Positions 53,154-61,930 are shown, counted from the stretch's first letter. The stretch: 64,000 nt of DNA from RU20A sp042610495 (GCF_042610495.1 NZ_JBHGAP010000009.1:1-64000), one strand, 5' to 3'. The notes: generated by a model not told the origin, from the letters alone. Made by a program: numbers and translations.

Positions 53154-54716
53154 TCACACACCGACATAGCCTTCCGGCTGAAGCGTCACCCGCCACAGCT
53201 CGTGATTTTCGCGGTCCATCAGCCGCACCATCGCCTCGCCGGAGGCGGCGATGTCGACAAGGCCGAAGAACTGCAGGCCGGCCGACGGTGGCAGGTTGCT
53301 GTCGATGCCGCCGCCGGACGCCTTGATGAAGCGCACCTCCGGCCCGAAGGTGGGATCGAGCGGCTTCGGCCCATAGGTGCCGGAATGCAGGGGACCGGAC
53401 ACGAACTCCCAGAACGGATCGAAATCGCTAAAGACAGCGCGCGCCGGATCGTAGTGATGCGCGGCGGTATAATGCACGTCGGCCGTCAGCCAGATCGTGT
53501 TGCGGATACCCTTGCGCTTCATGAAGGAGAGGAGATCGGCAATCTCGCCCTCCCGCACCGATGGCGCACCGCCTTTACCATCCGCCACGCCCTCGATGCC
53601 GGATTTGCGGCCATAATCGTCCCAGATGACGAGACCGAGCGGCATGTCGCAGGCAAAGACCTTCCAGAGCGCGCGCGAGGCGGCAAGTTCCCGCTTCAGC
53701 CAGTCGATCTGCCGCCAGCCGAGAAGACCGCTCTTCTCGTCCTGGTTCTCGCCGCGATAGCTGCGCAGGTCGAGGAAGAAGACATCAAGCAGCGGACCAT
53801 AGGAGACCTTGCGGAATATCCGCCCCGGCTCCGTCGGCGGCACGCGGATCGGCGTCATCTCGTCAAAGGCCCGCGCCGCGCGGGCCGCGTAGATGGAGAT
53901 GTCCTTCTCCGGGTAGCGCGGGTCGCCGCCAAGATCGGTGGAAGCAGACCAGTTGTTCAAAACCTCATGGTCGTCCCACTGGTAAAAGGTCGGACAGGCC
54001 GCATTAAAGGCGCGCACGTGGTCATCCAGCAGATTGTATTTCCACTGGCCGCGATATTCGGGCAGCGTGCGGGCCACCTCGCGCTTTTCGTCCGTGACGA
54101 TGCGGTTCTTCCAGACCGTGCCGTCCCTCAGCGCGATCTCCTCGGGGATGGGGTTGTCGGCATAGATCGTGTCGCCGGAATGGATGAAGAAATCCGGCTG
54201 GTGCCAGGCCATGGTCGAATAGGTCTTCATGCCGACATCGTCGATGCCCCAGCCCTGGCCGGCGGTGTCGCCCGACCAGGCAAAGCGCACGGCCCGGCGC
54301 TTCAGCGGCGCAGTGCGGAACTGACCAGTCGCGGCTTCCGAGACCAGATTGACATCGGCAATGTCATGGGCGCGAAAGCGGTAGAAATAGTCTTGGTCCG
54401 GCAAAAGCCCCTCGGCGAGCCACTTCACCGCATGGTCGCTCCGCGGCAGCGCATCCTTCGGCGCGAGCCGGATCGGGTCGGCGAAGCTTTCGGTCGTTGA
54501 CAATTCCACGCTGACCCTCGCCGGCCGATCCGTCCGCGTCCAGACCATGGTCGACCCGCCATCGACATCGCCGGACTGCACGCCAAGCGAAAATGCCGGC
54601 CGCTGTGCATTGCGGGCATAGAAGGGCGCCGACAGCGCGGAGGTAGCTGCAAGACCGAGCGTGCCGGAGGAAATCAGGAAGGAGCGGCGGGAATAGGTGC
54701 GCGCGAGGATGGACAT
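53154..54716 (-). CDS. phoD: PhoD-family alkaline phosphatase, Tat-exported
   Basis: A 520-residue metallophosphatase. The twin-arginine signal is S-R-R-S-F-L at residues 9-14 with a hydrophobic run and ALSAPF cleavage region. The PhoD N-terminal beta domain (FSLGVQSGDVDGGSTMVWTR) is followed by the metallophosphatase domain with FAWSGDTAGQG, FIHSGDTIYADN, QWDDHEVLNNW and LTADVHYTAAH, the expected Ca/Fe ligands. It releases phosphate from mono- or diesters in the periplasm. Phased Pho-box-like half-sites lie 60-122 bases upstream. Confidence 0.93.
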   Translation of the reverse strand: MSILARTYSRRSFLISSGTLGLAATSALSAPFYARNAQRPAFSLGVQSGDVDGGSTMVWTRTDRPARVSVELSTTESFADPIRLAPKDALPRSDHAVKWLAEGLLPDQDYFYRFRAHDIADVNLVSEAATGQFRTAPLKRRAVRFAWSGDTAGQGWGIDDVGMKTYSTMAWHQPDFFIHSGDTIYADNPIPEEIALRDGTVWKNRIVTDEKREVARTLPEYRGQWKYNLLDDHVRAFNAACPTFYQWDDHEVLNNWSASTDLGGDPRYPEKDISIYAARAARAFDEMTPIRVPPTEPGRIFRKVSYGPLLDVFFLDLRSYRGENQDEKSGLLGWRQIDWLKRELAASRALWKVFACDMPLGLVIWDDYGRKSGIEGVADGKGGAPSVREGEIADLLSFMKRKGIRNTIWLTADVHYTAAHHYDPARAVFSDFDPFWEFVSGPLHSGTYGPKPLDPTFGPEVRFIKASGGGIDSNLPPSAGLQFFGLVDIAASGEAMVRLMDRENHELWRVTLQPEGYVGV

Positions 54717-54776
54717 GGCGGAGGCTCCGGTCGCGAAGCAGGCAGAGGCCTGATCGCGGGACCATGAGCGCCCGCA

Positions 54777-54838
54777 GTGTCAGTCACGTTACGGCGTTGC
54801 GACCATTTCGTAACGTCGCGACGAAGTTTCCGTGACAG
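54777..54838 (-). promoter_or_regulatory. Phased Pho-box-like half-sites upstream of phoD
   Basis: On the minus strand, 7-base half-sites spaced 11 bases apart run CTGTCAC (54838-54832), ACTTCGT, ACGTTAC, TGGTCGC, CCGTAAC and CTGACAC (54783-54777). The outer two match the PhoB half-site CTGTCAC at 7/7 and 6/7; the inner ones are weaker. A perfect 8-bp dyad ACGTTACG/CGTAACGT (54786-54793, 54809-54816) overlaps and could be a separate operator. PhoB control of phoD is known in other bacteria; here it is inference. Confidence 0.4.
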
Positions 54839-54842
54839 CCGG

Positions 54843-54884
54843 CATTTCCGGCAAAGGTGTGCAGCAGTTTTGCGCCCGGAAATG
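54843..54884 (-). terminator. Hairpin after the M3 peptidase gene
   Basis: CATTTCCGG (54843-54851) and CCGGAAATG (54876-54884) are perfect 9-bp arms with a 24-base loop, about 40 bases past the M3 stop on the minus strand. No T tract; the loop is long. Confidence 0.3.
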
Positions 54885-54922
54885 CGAAAAGAAGACTTTG
54901 AGCCGGATCAGGACTGGCGCCG

Positions 54923-56986
54923 TCAGGCCGCCAGCCCCTTCTTGGCGAGCATCGCATCCGGGCTCGGCAGCTTGCCCCGGAAGGCCTTGTAAGCCTCTTC
55001 CGGATCGATGGAGCCGCCGACGGAATAGATGTGGGCCTTCAGCTTCTCGGCCATGCCGGGGTCGAAGGCATTGCCGGTTTCCTCAAACGCCGCGAAGGCA
55101 TCGGCATCCAGCACTTCCGACCACATGTAGGAGTAATAGCCCGCCGAATAGCCGTCGCCGGAGAAGACGTGCTGGAAATGCGGCGTGGCGTGCCGCATGA
55201 CGATGGCGCGCGGCAGGCCGATGCGCTCCAGAACCTCGGCCTGCACGGCCATCGGGTCTTCCGGCGCCGGGATCGTATGCAGCGCCATGTCCACCAGCGC
55301 GGAGGCCGTGAACTCGACCGTCGCGAAGCCGGAATTGAAGGTGCGCGCCGCCAGCACCTTGTCGAGCAGGGACTGCGGCATGGGCTCGCCGGTCTCCACA
55401 TGCACGGCATAGGTCTTCAGGATCTCCGGCACCGTCAGCCAGTGCTCGTAGAGCTGCGAGGGCAGTTCCACAAAGTCGCGCGAGACACCCGTGCCGGACA
55501 CGGAGGGATAGGTGACATTCGACAACATGCCGTGCAGCGCATGGCCGAACTCGTGGAAGAGCGTACGCGCATCATCAAGCGAGAGCAGCGCCGGCCGGCC
55601 GGCCGCGGGCTTTGCGAAATTGCAGACATTGTAGATGATGCCGATCTCGCCCTTGGCCCCGTTCGGCAGATCCAGCCGGTGCTGCGACTGGAAGGAACTC
55701 ATCCAGGCGCCGGAGCGCTTGGACGAGCGCGCGAAATAATCGCCGAGGAACAGCGCCACGAGGCCGCCGTCGCGATTGCGGATCTCGAAGACGCGCACAT
55801 CCGGGTGATAGCCCGTCACGTCCTTGCGCTCCACCGCCGTGATGCCGAAGAGGCGGCTGGCGACGTCGAAGCATGCATCGATGATCTTTTCGAGCTGCAG
55901 ATAAGGCTTAAGCTCGCTTTCGGAGAAACTGAAGCGCTCGGCGCGCAGCTTTTCGGCGTAGAAGCGCCAGTCCCACGGCATGATCGTCTCGTTGCTGCCG
56001 GCGGCGGATGCGAGCGCCTGCAGATCGGCCTCCTCCTCGCGTGCCCGCGCCACGGCCTTTTCCCAGACTTGGCTCAGCAGCCCGTTCACGGCCTCGGGCG
56101 TCTTCGCCATCGTATTGTCGAGCTTCAGGGCCGCGTAATTGGCGTAACCGAGCAGGCCAGCCTTTTCGGCGCGCAGTTTCAGCGTCTCGGCCACGACACC
56201 GCGATTGTCGGTCTCGCCGCCGTTTTCGCCGCGCGCCACCCAGGCCTTGAAAGCCTGTTCGCGCAAGGCGCGGACCTCGGAAAACGTCAGGAAGGGTTCG
56301 ATGATCGAGCGCGACAGGGTGACGGCATAGGCGCCGTCGCGGCCGCGCTCGCGGGCGGCCGACGCCATGGCATCCCGCAGGAAGCCCGGCAGGCCGGCAA
56401 GATCGGCTTCGCTGTCGAGGAACAGCGCCCAGCTCTTCTCGTCCGCCAGCACATTCTGGCCGAAGCGCGTGCCGAGGCCGGCGAGCGTCTCGTTGATGGC
56501 AGCCAGGCGCTCCTGCTCCTCGCGCGGAAGCTTCGCACCCGATTTCACGAAGCCCTTCCAGTGCCGCTCCAGCACCCGGGTGGCTTCCAGATCGAGGTCG
56601 AGGGTTTCGCGCGTCTCCCAGAGACTGTCGATGCGGGCAAAGAGCGCCGCATTCATGCCGATCTTCGAATAATGGCGCGACATGCGCGGCGAAATCTCGC
56701 GCTCCAGCGCCTGGATCGCATCGTTGGTATTGGCTCCGGCAAGGCACCAGAAGACAGAAGACACCCGCGACAGCGCATCACCGGCGATTTCCAGCGCCAC
56801 GATCGTGTTCTCGAAGGTCGGCGCCTCCGGATTGTTGGCGATCGTATCGATTTCCGCTTCGTGTTCAGCGAGTGCCGCATCGAAGGCGGGGGCGAAATCG
56901 GCGTCGCTGATCGCCTCGAAACGCGGCAGGCCATGCGGCCCGTTCCAGTCCGTCACGGCGGGGTTCAGGGCACGCGTCTCGGTCAT
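54923..56986 (-). CDS. M3 family metallopeptidase (oligopeptidase A/Dcp type)
   Basis: A 687-residue zinc peptidase. The HExxH-type motif is H478-E-F-G-H482 followed by ALHGML; the third ligand glutamate lies in the following helix (VELPSQLYEHW). The N-terminal half is the helical cap domain typical of M3 enzymes. It degrades short peptides, probably in the cytoplasm because there is no signal peptide. Whether it is PrlC or Dcp-like is not decided from sequence alone. Confidence 0.93.
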   Translation of the reverse strand: MTETRALNPAVTDWNGPHGLPRFEAISDADFAPAFDAALAEHEAEIDTIANNPEAPTFENTIVALEIAGDALSRVSSVFWCLAGANTNDAIQALEREISPRMSRHYSKIGMNAALFARIDSLWETRETLDLDLEATRVLERHWKGFVKSGAKLPREEQERLAAINETLAGLGTRFGQNVLADEKSWALFLDSEADLAGLPGFLRDAMASAARERGRDGAYAVTLSRSIIEPFLTFSEVRALREQAFKAWVARGENGGETDNRGVVAETLKLRAEKAGLLGYANYAALKLDNTMAKTPEAVNGLLSQVWEKAVARAREEEADLQALASAAGSNETIMPWDWRFYAEKLRAERFSFSESELKPYLQLEKIIDACFDVASRLFGITAVERKDVTGYHPDVRVFEIRNRDGGLVALFLGDYFARSSKRSGAWMSSFQSQHRLDLPNGAKGEIGIIYNVCNFAKPAAGRPALLSLDDARTLFHEFGHALHGMLSNVTYPSVSGTGVSRDFVELPSQLYEHWLTVPEILKTYAVHVETGEPMPQSLLDKVLAARTFNSGFATVEFTASALVDMALHTIPAPEDPMAVQAEVLERIGLPRAIVMRHATPHFQHVFSGDGYSAGYYSYMWSEVLDADAFAAFEETGNAFDPGMAEKLKAHIYSVGGSIDPEEAYKAFRGKLPSPDAMLAKKGLAA

Positions 56987-57088
56987 GGCAGCTCCTTGCG
57001 GCAGGCGATGAATGTCGGGGCGAGCCTGATTCTCTCGCCCGCCGATCCGAGGTAAGCCGCCCTCGCGACAAGTTCAAGGCGGCCGGCC

Positions 57089-57730
57089 TCAGGCGCGCTT
57101 CAGCCCCAGGAGCCCCGGTGCCGCATGCCAGATGGCCTGCGCGGCAAAGCCGAGGAAAAGCAGGCCAGAAAGCCTGACGATCAGCCGCTCGTGCCGGCGG
57201 TAGAAGCGTCGCACCACACCCGCCCCGATGATGGCGATGAGGATGACATCGGCAACGAGGAAACCGGCAAGCGAAGCAGCCAGCAGCACCGGCAGCGCGT
57301 CGAAATCGAGCGCATTGGCCGAACCGGCCAGGAGGGCCGTGAAGGTGGCGAGCGCCACCGGGTAGCCCTTGGGGTTGGTAAGCCCGAAGATCAGCCCCCG
57401 GCGCAGCGGATGCGTCACGACGGCGATCGGCCCGCCATCCGCCTTGGGCTTGGCGGTCAGCGCGCTCCAGCCGATCCAGGCCAGATAGAGTCCGCAGGCA
57501 AGGCCGAGCGCATCGAAAATCACCGTCCCGAGCGTCTTGGCACCGACGATGGCGACAAGCGCCAGCGCCGACCAGACGAGGTCGCCGGCCAGATGCCCGC
57601 CCATGAAGAAGGCGCCCGCCTTGCGACCCTGCCCGGCGCCGATGCCGAGAAGCGCCAGAAAGGCGGGACCCGGAATGAGGACATAGAAGAGCGCGGCGAG
57701 GAACGCCCCGCTGATGAGTGTGGACGACAT
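57089..57730 (-). CDS. LysE family translocator
   Basis: A 213-residue LysE/RhtB exporter with the opening FYVLIPGPAFLALLGIGAGQGRKAG, the NPKGYPVALATFTALL block and about six membrane helices. It is the second LysE-type protein in the window and is diverged from the one at 23480. Substrate unknown. It is 103 bases upstream of the M3 gene on the same strand. Confidence 0.9.
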   Translation of the reverse strand: MSSTLISGAFLAALFYVLIPGPAFLALLGIGAGQGRKAGAFFMGGHLAGDLVWSALALVAIVGAKTLGTVIFDALGLACGLYLAWIGWSALTAKPKADGGPIAVVTHPLRRGLIFGLTNPKGYPVALATFTALLAGSANALDFDALPVLLAASLAGFLVADVILIAIIGAGVVRRFYRRHERLIVRLSGLLFLGFAAQAIWHAAPGLLGLKRA

Positions 57731-57834
57731 GCGATTCCCCTCTTGTTTTCGCCATGAGGGGTCAACCGCAGGCTGCCGTCAATCGCGGATTGCTGATGTC
57801 AGCATGAGTGGATTTGATATCTGCCGAACGCCGT

Positions 57835-58587
57835 TCACGCCCGCTTGCGCGTGGCCGCCCATTCGCGCGCATCTGCAAGAAGAGGATAGGTGCCGACCAC
57901 CATCAGCGGCAGGCCGAAGACGAAGGAGGCGGCAAGGCCGAGCCAGGCAAATAACACGGCTCCGCAGAGACCGCCAAGGAAGAAGTGGCTGACCATGATC
58001 GTCAGGAGAGCAAGCTTGGCACGATCGGCGATCACCGGTTTTTGCGCCATCGCGCCGTTGCGATAGAAATACTTGCCGATCTCGATGCCGATGTCCGTCA
58101 CCATGCCCGTGACGTGGGTGGTGCGGATGCGGGCACCCGAAAGCTTGGTGATCATCGCGTTCTGCAGGCCCATCACATAGCACAGCAGCATGATGACCAG
58201 AACCGCGTGGCCAAGCAGGCTCACATCCGCAAAACGGGCACTGCCAGCGAAGGTGGCGAGCAATAGAGCCTGCCACAACAGGGGGATGGCATATTGCGAA
58301 TGAAGATCCCGCTGACGCGCCCAGTTGATGAGAATGGCCGATGTCGCCGCACCGATCACGAAGGCAAAAAAGGAGGACACGCCGAGAAAAGCCAAGGCCC
58401 ACTCGCCGAGCACCAGATGATCGGCCAGCGCGGAAACGACCCCTGACATATGCGATGTATATTGATGCACGGCCATGAAGCCGCCGGCATTGATGCCGCC
58501 CGCCACGAAGGCGAGCAGGAAGGCGAGATGACGATCGGCCCGTTCGCTACGGTCGCGGTCGATGAGGCTCAAGAGATAGACATGCAT
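57835..58587 (-). CDS. DUF1275 (YoaK-like) membrane protein
   Basis: A 250-residue membrane protein with about six hydrophobic segments and the DUF1275 marks: AFVAGGINAGGFMAVHQYTSHMSG (spanning residues 28-51) and VMGLQNAMITKLSGARIRTTHVTG (138-161). Function is unknown. I use ATG at 58587 (MHVYLLSLIDRD); a GTG at 58620 would add eleven residues. No neighbour suggests a role. Confidence 0.88.
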   Translation of the reverse strand: MHVYLLSLIDRDRSERADRHLAFLLAFVAGGINAGGFMAVHQYTSHMSGVVSALADHLVLGEWALAFLGVSSFFAFVIGAATSAILINWARQRDLHSQYAIPLLWQALLLATFAGSARFADVSLLGHAVLVIMLLCYVMGLQNAMITKLSGARIRTTHVTGMVTDIGIEIGKYFYRNGAMAQKPVIADRAKLALLTIMVSHFFLGGLCGAVLFAWLGLAASFVFGLPLMVVGTYPLLADAREWAATRKRA

Positions 58588-58706
58588 GTCGGGTCCGCGA
58601 AGCTTCGGTCGAAAGCGCACCAGAAGACGTCCCGCACCTGCCGACTTACGGGACCGGTTCCGTCACCGGCTCGGGCAACGAAGACGCCAAGTGTAGACCA
58701 AAAACC

Positions 58707-58719
58707 TTCCGAAACGGAA
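58707..58719 (-). terminator. Short hairpin with T tract after the TIGR02588 gene
   Basis: TTCCG (58707-58711) and CGGAA (58715-58719) form a 5-bp stem with a TTT loop on the minus strand, followed by GGTTTTTGG, 29 bases past the stop of the TIGR02588-type gene. Short but with a T run. Confidence 0.4.
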
Positions 58720-58747
58720 ATCAAACCACCCCAGGCCGCGACCAATC

Positions 58748-59158
58748 TTAGGGGTCGGTGTAGCCGAGGACCGTCAGCCGTAACGTTTGCGGCGTCGGCT
58801 CACCCGCAAAGAAAAGCGCCCCCTCCTCCAAGGATTCGGACGCGACATAGTCGAACGTCACGTCGGCACTCTCGATCGCCTGCCCGTCGCGCAGAAGATC
58901 GCCGCGCACATGCACCTGCGCGCCCGTGGAAAGCGAGGGATTGCTGACCGCGATGGTGACCCGGTATCGCCCGTCGGCCGGCTCGATGGCGGTCGCCGTG
59001 ACCTCGAAACGCGCGGGTTCTTCCCGGTGCCGCACGATGTCGATGACGATCATGGCGAAGAGGCCGGCGACAAGCAGGCTGCACAGAAGCGCAGTCACCC
59101 ACTCGACCCAATGGGACGACTGGCCCTTGCGGCTTGCGGGATCCATGCTGACTGCCAT
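58748..59158 (-). CDS. TIGR02588-type single-pass membrane protein
   Basis: A 136-residue protein with one membrane helix at about residues 19-41 (VTALLCSLLVAGLFAMIVID) and a predicted periplasmic beta-rich domain (RFEVTATAIEPADGRYRVTIAV, spanning 50-71). It resembles the TIGR02588 family, which is recurrently next to TIGR02587 proteins. Function unknown. It follows the TIGR02587-type gene by 27 bases on the same strand, so they form a unit with the 77-residue protein upstream. Confidence 0.8.
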   Translation of the reverse strand: MAVSMDPASRKGQSSHWVEWVTALLCSLLVAGLFAMIVIDIVRHREEPARFEVTATAIEPADGRYRVTIAVSNPSLSTGAQVHVRGDLLRDGQAIESADVTFDYVASESLEEGALFFAGEPTPQTLRLTVLGYTDP

Positions 59159-59185
59159 TTGTCGTGCGCCTTTCTCCGGACGGCG

Positions 59186-60061
59186 TTACAGGATGAGCCG
59201 TGCCGAGGCGGCGCCGATTGCGCCCGGCAGGCCCAGCACCACCGTCGTCGTGATGATCTGCTGCAGGGAAACGCTCTCCAGTCGCTCGAAGGTCCAGAGC
59301 ACGTAGAGGCTGACGAGGAGCGCCAGCACATAGCCGGGGATCGTGTAGACGAGAAAGGGTCGCCACCACCCCGCCCCTTCCGCCCGCTTGTGGCCGCCGC
59401 GAAACTGCACGGCGTAGACGAAGCCGTGCATCAGCACGATCGACGTCACCACCATCAGCAGCGTGTGGATGGGTGTGATCTTGAAGGCGATGAGGTTCAT
59501 CTCCTCCGTCGGCGCGACGTTGAGATTGAGGAAGAGAGCGCCCACCACCATCATGAAGAGTTCGCGCCCGTAGCCCGTCTCAGGAACGGCGTTGTCATCG
59601 TCCTCGTTGTCACCGTCCGATGTGTCGCCGAGCTGGCTCCGTCCGAGCAGGGCGCCGATGCTGGCCGGCACGGCCTGCAGCGCGATTGTCGCGACCAGCG
59701 TTTCGGCCGGCGACTGCGGACCGAGAACGTTGAACATCAGGAGGAAACCGGCAGAGACGACAATGGCGAGCCCATAGGCAGTGATCGCATCCCGGCAGGC
59801 CGTCCGCCAGGAGATCGATTTCTCGAAGCCGATATAATGGGCCAGCAGCACGAGCATCGGCAGGTTCACCGCGCAGAGCACGAGGAGCCTCACAGGATGG
59901 ATGTAGAGGCCGAGAAACCACATCTCCATGGTCATGAGCATCGGCAGGCAAAACAGCAGCGCGCCGGCAAGACCGCGGGCGAGGCCGATCAGGAAGGCCC
60001 TGTCCGCGTCATCGAGCCCTTGCGAAGTGCCGGCCCCGCGCGCCGAGCCTGTCCGCGCCAT
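59186..60061 (-). CDS. TIGR02587-type integral membrane protein
   Basis: A 291-residue protein with about eight hydrophobic helices (near 24-44, 52-74, 92-112, 122-140, 167-182, 196-218, 236-256 and 267-287). An acidic cytoplasmic or periplasmic loop (DTSDGDNEDDDN, 146-157) splits it into halves, and charged residues lie within helices (NVAPTEEMN). It matches the TIGR02587 family of unknown function. ATG at 60061 starts two bases after the stop of the 77-residue gene, so translation is coupled. Confidence 0.82.
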   Translation of the reverse strand: MARTGSARGAGTSQGLDDADRAFLIGLARGLAGALLFCLPMLMTMEMWFLGLYIHPVRLLVLCAVNLPMLVLLAHYIGFEKSISWRTACRDAITAYGLAIVVSAGFLLMFNVLGPQSPAETLVATIALQAVPASIGALLGRSQLGDTSDGDNEDDDNAVPETGYGRELFMMVVGALFLNLNVAPTEEMNLIAFKITPIHTLLMVVTSIVLMHGFVYAVQFRGGHKRAEGAGWWRPFLVYTIPGYVLALLVSLYVLWTFERLESVSLQQIITTTVVLGLPGAIGAASARLIL

Positions 60062-60063
60062 TT

Positions 60064-60297
60064 TCAAGACTCGCGATCGGCTTCTTCGGATACGGATGGC
60101 AGGAGAAGCGCAACCTCGCGCCGGCTGGTCTCGTCCAGCGACTCGATATGGACGCGCCAGAAGTCGTCGGCCTCTTCCGGCTCGTCGTCCCATTGGCGGA
60201 CGGAAACCTTGTTGTCATCGATGATCGCCTGGCGGCGTCCACCGAGCTGGAGGTAACGCTCGGCCAGATCCTGATGCGGCGTATGGATGCCCTGCAT
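60064..60297 (-). CDS. Small conserved cytoplasmic protein heading the TIGR02587/02588 operon
   Basis: A 77-residue acidic protein (QWDDEPEEADDFWRVHIES in its middle) without a membrane segment or a domain that I recognise. GGGGAG lies seven bases before the ATG, and its stop is two bases before the TIGR02587 start. A strong EcfG-type promoter lies 40-64 bases upstream. It is likely the first gene of a three-gene stress operon. Confidence 0.75.
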   Translation of the reverse strand: MQGIHTPHQDLAERYLQLGGRRQAIIDDNKVSVRQWDDEPEEADDFWRVHIESLDETSRREVALLLPSVSEEADRES

Positions 60298-60336
60298 GAT
60301 GCACTCCCCTCGAGCAAAGACACGGTACCGGGCTCA

Positions 60337-60361
60337 AACCGTCTGCGGCACGGAAAGTTCC
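60337..60361 (-). promoter_or_regulatory. EcfG-type promoter of the 77-aa/TIGR02587/TIGR02588 operon
   Basis: On the minus strand GGAAC (60361-60357) and GGTT (60340-60337) are separated by 16 bases. EcfG/RpoE2 sigma factors of alphaproteobacteria use GGAAC-N16/17-CGTT, so one base differs. It lies 40 bases before the first ATG. The SDR promoter has the same -35, spacing and -10. Confidence 0.65.
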
Positions 60362-60501
60362 GGCGACAGACAAAGGGGCAGCGGCCGGTGTCCACAATCG
60401 ACCGATACAGCCGCGGGAGGAACATTCACGACCCTCGCCGCTTAGGCCGGGCGCCTTCCAGTCCGGCGAACGCGGCACACACAGAGAAAAAAGGAAATTT
60501 C

Positions 60502-60630
60502 ATGCAAAGAGGCCTCATGCTCGCGGCTCTCATTGCCGTCATCGCCCTGGCAGCCTTCGCGTTATCGCAGCGGGGAAATTCCGATACGCCCGGACGGCCC
60601 TCGCCCCACGCCATCGACCAGTCGCCCTGA
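60502..60630 (+). CDS. 42-residue single-pass membrane or exported peptide
   Basis: An ATG at 60502, seven bases after AAGGA, opens a 42-codon frame. Residues 4-22 are hydrophobic (GLMLAALIAVIALAAFALS), followed by a polar tail (QRGNSDTPGRPSP). No homologue is recognised. A GGAAC-N16-GCTT element (60419-60443) upstream is a weak EcfG-like match, so expression with the stress genes is possible. Confidence 0.5.
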   Translation: MQRGLMLAALIAVIALAAFALSQRGNSDTPGRPSPHAIDQSP

Positions 60631-60698
60631 GACATCCATGAGGCATCTGATCGTGCCAATGGGGCGGGAAATCCTACCACCCTTGGGCCAAGCGGCTG

Positions 60699-60854
60699 TC
60701 AGTTGCCGCGCTTGCCATCAATGGCAATCTGAAGTTCGCGTGCCAGTTCGAGCAGACGTTCTGGCACGTCTTCCTGCTTGATCTTGCTCATCAGTGCCGC
60801 GACGCGGTCATCCGTCACGGCACCATTCGGCTTTGCGGACTCGGGTTTCTTCAT
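60699..60854 (-). CDS. Small 51-residue protein, unknown
   Basis: A 51-residue charged protein beginning MKKPESAKPNG and closing with helix-like EDVPERLLELARELQIAI. The ATG at 60854 follows AAGGAACGTGGG. No domain is recognised, but the helical C-terminal half resembles short regulator or anti-sigma-like helices only in a general way; I do not assign NepR. The 241 bases upstream to the 71-residue gene hold nothing I can support. Confidence 0.6.
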   Translation of the reverse strand: MKKPESAKPNGAVTDDRVAALMSKIKQEDVPERLLELARELQIAIDGKRGN

Positions 60855-61095
60855 CCCACGTTCCTTTCCTTGCCGCGGGTCTACGCCCCGGCGGCCGGAT
60901 CGGTTCACCACGCGGTGATCGGAGCGATCGCCATGTGCCGTCAGAAAGGTCGCCGCGCCCATGCGAAGGCCCCGCCCGCGGCGAGAACCGTTGGGCAGGA
61001 TAGCGAGGGCGGTGGGAGAGGAGGCGGCCAGTCAAAGCGGCGCCCACGGCGCCCAATGTTTAACGGACGCGCTGCCATTTCGGTGGATATGCGCC

Positions 61096-61311
61096 CTAGC
61101 GCCGACCGCCATCAAGATCGTGATGAACGCTCCATTCCTTCGGGCGTCGCTTCTTGTCGGGACGGCTGTGCGTGGTCGCATCGTCGCTGCCGGTGATCAC
61201 GCGCGGCTTGGCGCTGGCAACGCCGTTATTGTCGCCACCGGCCTGCGTTTTGGCAAACTGGCCCTCCGCGTCCTTCTCGACGCGCGCCTTGGGATCATGA
61301 TGGTCTGACAT
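61096..61311 (-). CDS. 71-residue hydrophilic protein downstream of the sigma factor
   Basis: A 71-residue, charged, low-complexity protein (MSDHHDPKARVEKDAEGQFA, then TQAGGDNNGVASAKPR and a Lys/Arg-rich end). It looks intrinsically disordered. It lies 41 bases after the sigma-factor stop on the same strand and is probably co-transcribed. Its role is unknown; it is not a recognisable anti-sigma factor. Confidence 0.6.
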   Translation of the reverse strand: MSDHHDPKARVEKDAEGQFAKTQAGGDNNGVASAKPRVITGSDDATTHSRPDKKRRPKEWSVHHDLDGGRR

Positions 61312-61352
61312 GTCTGTCTCCTCGACGTCCACACGGGGAAGATGCGGGCAGG

Positions 61353-61892
61353 CTATGCCGGCAGCGGACGGCCGCCGAGTTCGACAGCCAGTGCCTCCCG
61401 TGCCCGGCTGAGCCTGCTCTTGATCGTGCCCACCGCACACTGGTGGATTTCGGCTGCCTCTTCGTAGGAAAAGCCAAGCCCGCCAACGAGCATCAGAACC
61501 TCCCGCTGGTCGGTCGGAAGCCGGGCCAGTGCGGCTTGCAGATCGGCCTCCATGCAGGCCCATTCCTGCGTTGGCTGACTGACAAGTTTGCTGGACACGC
61601 ACTCGACCGGCCCCGGCGTTTCCCGAACGCGGACCCGGTACTGGTTGCAGTAGGTGTTGCGCATGATGGTAAAGAGCCAGGATTTCAGCTGCGTGCCGCG
61701 CTGGAACTGCTCAATACTACGCAGGGCGCGCATCAAGGTCTCCTGCACGAGATCGTCCGCATCGGAAACGTTCAGCGTGAACGTCCGGGCGAACGCACGC
61801 AACGCCGGGATCAGCGCCACCACGTCGTCCCTGATGTCAAGCGAAGGGGGAGGAACAGGCTGGAAAGTGTGGTGCCGCTGGAGGGATGACAT
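61353..61892 (-). CDS. ECF sigma factor, EcfG/RpoE2-like
   Basis: A 179-residue extracytoplasmic-function sigma factor. Region 2 has ADDLVQETLMRALRSIEQF and LKSWLFTIMRNTY; region 4 has LARLPTDQREVLMLVGGLGFSYEEAAEI and GTIKSRLSRAREALA. The DPxxRxxLVALIPALRAFAR-type opening and the region 4 wording resemble EcfG general-stress factors. ATG at 61892 (MSSLQRHH) lies downstream of two candidate EcfG-type promoters; longer in-frame starts (61922, 61961) would precede the predicted transcript start. No nepR, phyR or kinase gene is next to it, so it looks like an orphan EcfG paralogue. Confidence 0.85.
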   Translation of the reverse strand: MSSLQRHHTFQPVPPPSLDIRDDVVALIPALRAFARTFTLNVSDADDLVQETLMRALRSIEQFQRGTQLKSWLFTIMRNTYCNQYRVRVRETPGPVECVSSKLVSQPTQEWACMEADLQAALARLPTDQREVLMLVGGLGFSYEEAAEIHQCAVGTIKSRLSRAREALAVELGGRPLPA

Positions 61893-61930
61893 GAATTTGC
61901 AAACGCTCGCGTTGAGGACCATGAATAAAC

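Noticed and set aside
60419..60443. GGAAC-N16-GCTT before the 42-residue frame
   Set aside because: Only TT of the -10 matches; kept as a remark but too weak to list as a promoter.
60699..60854. 51-residue protein as NepR anti-sigma factor
   Set aside because: It has helical charged segments, but I cannot see the conserved NepR core, and it is not adjacent to a PhyR gene.
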